Assembly: GCA_022661535.1 (NCBI GenBank)
Contig: JAKULF010000004.1
Location: 186,001 to 250,000, forward strand
DNA from: Eutypa lata
Taxonomy: Eukaryota > Ascomycota > Sordariomycetes > Xylariales > Diatrypaceae
DNA: 64,000 nt
Direction: 5' to 3'
Below, in pieces: positions 62,001-64,000 of the stretch. A program made the translations under genes and the position numbers. Positions within the stretch are counted from its first letter, which is position 1. Each line of letters opens with the position of its first letter. The notes under the pieces were generated by a model. It was not told the DNA's origin. It saw only the letters and a program-made list of their open reading frames with translations, and made no database searches.

Positions 62001-64000
62001 CATCTTCCTTCAACCCATGACTTAATCTCACCTAGAATAAGGCAACGACGTTCTTGCCATATTCATTGGCTTGATTTCCAACCACGTATCTTTTTGATTT
62101 TATCTTCCTTTATCTATACGATAACAAGTTGTTCTTTGCCTTTAACCTTTCGTCCGTACATTCCCCCTCATAGACCGTGAATAGCATTCACTGTGGCCAT
62201 ACATCAGACGATCTAGTGGATCTACAAGTGAATAAATACTTACCTTCAGCCCTGCAGTGGAACGGACCAGGCCGAAGCACGTTTTGCACACATCATACAC
62301 ACAAATTTCGTGGTTAACAAAACATGTACTACGGGGGTCTTCCTCTCTGTCTTCTACATATAGATAGTAAGTCACTTTTTACCTTTCGTCCTCCACCTAC
62401 ACTACACATCTCTGCCCCCCACCGAAGTGCTACATCTGTCAAGTCAGAGGTATCGTCAGACCAATAACGAATTTTCAACTCAGACCTAAACTAATTTGAC
62501 AGAAAGAAGTCTTGTCTGCATCGTTCCTCTCAGTTCCATCTTCTACAAAGACCTTCTGATCGTTCCTGACTTTGTTCCTACATTCAAATCGTAAGTTAGA
62601 ATTCCTGTCGTGCTTTCCTTCATATCCTCACTACGTATGATATTATTTATCCATAAAACACCATACCTCATCAACTGTCCTACTCCCACACCCTTTGAAT
62701 CTACCATGAACATCCATCACCCATCATCCCCTCTTGTTTCTTGCATGCTACCCATCATCAAAACTTCCTTTCACTACCTTAAACCACAGCTACAGTATTC
62801 TGGGTATTCCTGCGAGCCTTTCTGGTCTAGTGCACTAATCTTATACAAGTTCACACCACATGCTCAAGGTCAACGATAGCTGCACAGATTTGCAATACAG
62901 TCCAGAGATGACAGAGGTAAGTAGACTATCTTCCATCAATAACAGACTACCCCAGAGACGCTCGGACATTTTAGCATCATCTTGTATATCGCTCTTTCCG
63001 TGGAGAGTCTCCGTTCGGACAGCAGTGCAACAGGCAAACATTGATATTCTCTACCTCCTCAATTAAACTTCCGAGTATGGAAATTAACCCGAAACCCCGG
63101 ACTAATACATAGATAACTCGTACTTTTAGTCTTCACAGATTCTTATATTCAACTCAAACAGCTATAATTAGCTTCGGGCTATAGTGCTAGACACAAAGGG
63201 AGGTAAGATAAACCAATATCTATCTACTCAACCATCCAGCTATATGATTTTATCAGTTGAAGCATTCAATACTATCAGTACTTGATAGACTACCTAGCTA
63301 ACACGGCTCCTCTTCTAGGCAACCTGTGTCAACAATGTTTTATTGTTGTTCGTTTTTGGATACCAGGCCACATCATCTGAAACCATGATGGCTTCAACAA
63401 TAAACAATAGAATTTGCAGTGCGTCTAACCCAAGCAAGGTAAGCTTTTCGATATCGTTGCCAACTAGAATAAATAGAGAGTTTCATCCGATGTAGTATCT
63501 TTGCAACTCATCAAACGAAATACGGTCTACCTGCTCTGATACTAACATCCCACAGCGAGCAATAGCAGACGGCGTCTAGGCGCGTCGCTTCACATTGAGC
63601 GCTCAAGGCAACACCCTGCCAACCTCTGCAATAAGACCAGAAACCCCTCAAAGATTATGGCTTCGAGGTATGAATGGTACCCCCGGAGTTGATGTACTTT
63701 GCTGACTTGATGATTAGCAAAAGGATTGGGGTCATCCTACCTCCCATGCTTATATATTTCAACCACGTGGATTCACAGAAGATGGCGAAATGGCTTCAGA
63801 TACAAGAGAAGACATTCGAGATTAGCGCCATGGAGGAATTTCACGGGATCACGATCACGCTGGCCTCACAGCACTAGCCAGAGACTCTTCAGGCTAATGG
63901 TTTCATCCCCAGAGGGAAAGTCCCGGCCGAACCAGTGCACGCGGTGAGGCGGACCGGCCAGCCAGGCCCAATTCAACTGGGTCACCAAGTGGTAAGATAT
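62001..64000 (+). other. Possible multi-exon transcript, not resolved
   Basis: The stretch is C/T-rich and carries several good splice-like words on the plus strand: GTAAGT at about 62590, a CAG at about 62796, GTAAGTAG at about 62915 with CAG at about 62943, and GTAAGC at about 63440 with a CCCACAG at about 63550. Short open segments lie between, such as an ATG ATG GCT start at 63384. I could not join them into one convincing protein and recognise no family. It may be a 5' leader of a gene beyond the window, a non-coding RNA or a decayed gene. Confidence 0.25.

Overview
The window looks like nuclear DNA from a filamentous ascomycete, most likely a Sordariomycete. This rests on genes split by short (about 45-150 bp) GT-AG introns, Zn2Cys6 regulators with fungal-specific domains, PDR-type ABC transporters, a Skt5/Chs4-like chitin synthase regulator, an AA9 lytic polysaccharide monooxygenase and a CYP65-like P450. 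Intergenic DNA is rich in GTAG/CCTA and CA microsatellites. The exact genus cannot be read from the sequence.

Layout. 1-5.3 kb: the 3' part of a DUF6594 membrane protein, a decayed Zn2Cys6 regulator, a perfect 9-bp minisatellite, a small spliced gene of unknown function and a class I FBPase/SBPase-like gene. 7.2-13 kb: housekeeping genes, namely an Ivy1-like vacuolar protein convergent with nucleoporin NUP53, then the mitochondrial protein Fmp46. 14-21.2 kb: one very large, low-complexity RRM protein (about 2,314 residues). 22.3-22.9 kb: the complex I subunit NDUFA2/B8. 23.5-30 kb: a Zn2Cys6 regulator divergent from a full-size PDR ABC transporter, with a perfect PDRE-like site (TCCGCGGA) in the shared promoter. 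31.7-32.4 kb: a 644-bp non-autonomous DNA transposon (76-bp TIRs, 8-bp target duplication). 33.8-43.6 kb: accessory metabolism: a secreted GH32 invertase/inulinase, a P450, a GFA-domain protein and a zinc-independent MDR reductase, separated by long gene-poor DNA. 45.6-50.8 kb: the mitochondrial pyruvate carrier MPC2 and a prenylated Skt5/Chs4-like protein. 54.8-59.3 kb: a LigB/DODA-type dioxygenase divergent from an acyl-protein thioesterase, then an AA9 gene carrying an in-frame amber codon. 59.3-64 kb: no recognisable gene, only possible exons.

How the genes fit together. Three mitochondrial genes (Fmp46, NDUFA2, MPC2), NUP53, Ivy1 and Skt5 form the conserved backbone. The accessory genes do not make a recognisable biosynthetic cluster, because no PKS, NRPS or terpene synthase is visible. 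The best functional pair is the regulator and ABC transporter at 23.5-30 kb. The best structural finding is the transposon at 31.7 kb. The best gene-state finding is the AA9 amber codon. I found no credible new multi-gene system. Exon boundaries were derived by hand from splice sites and reading phase; they have not been checked against transcripts.
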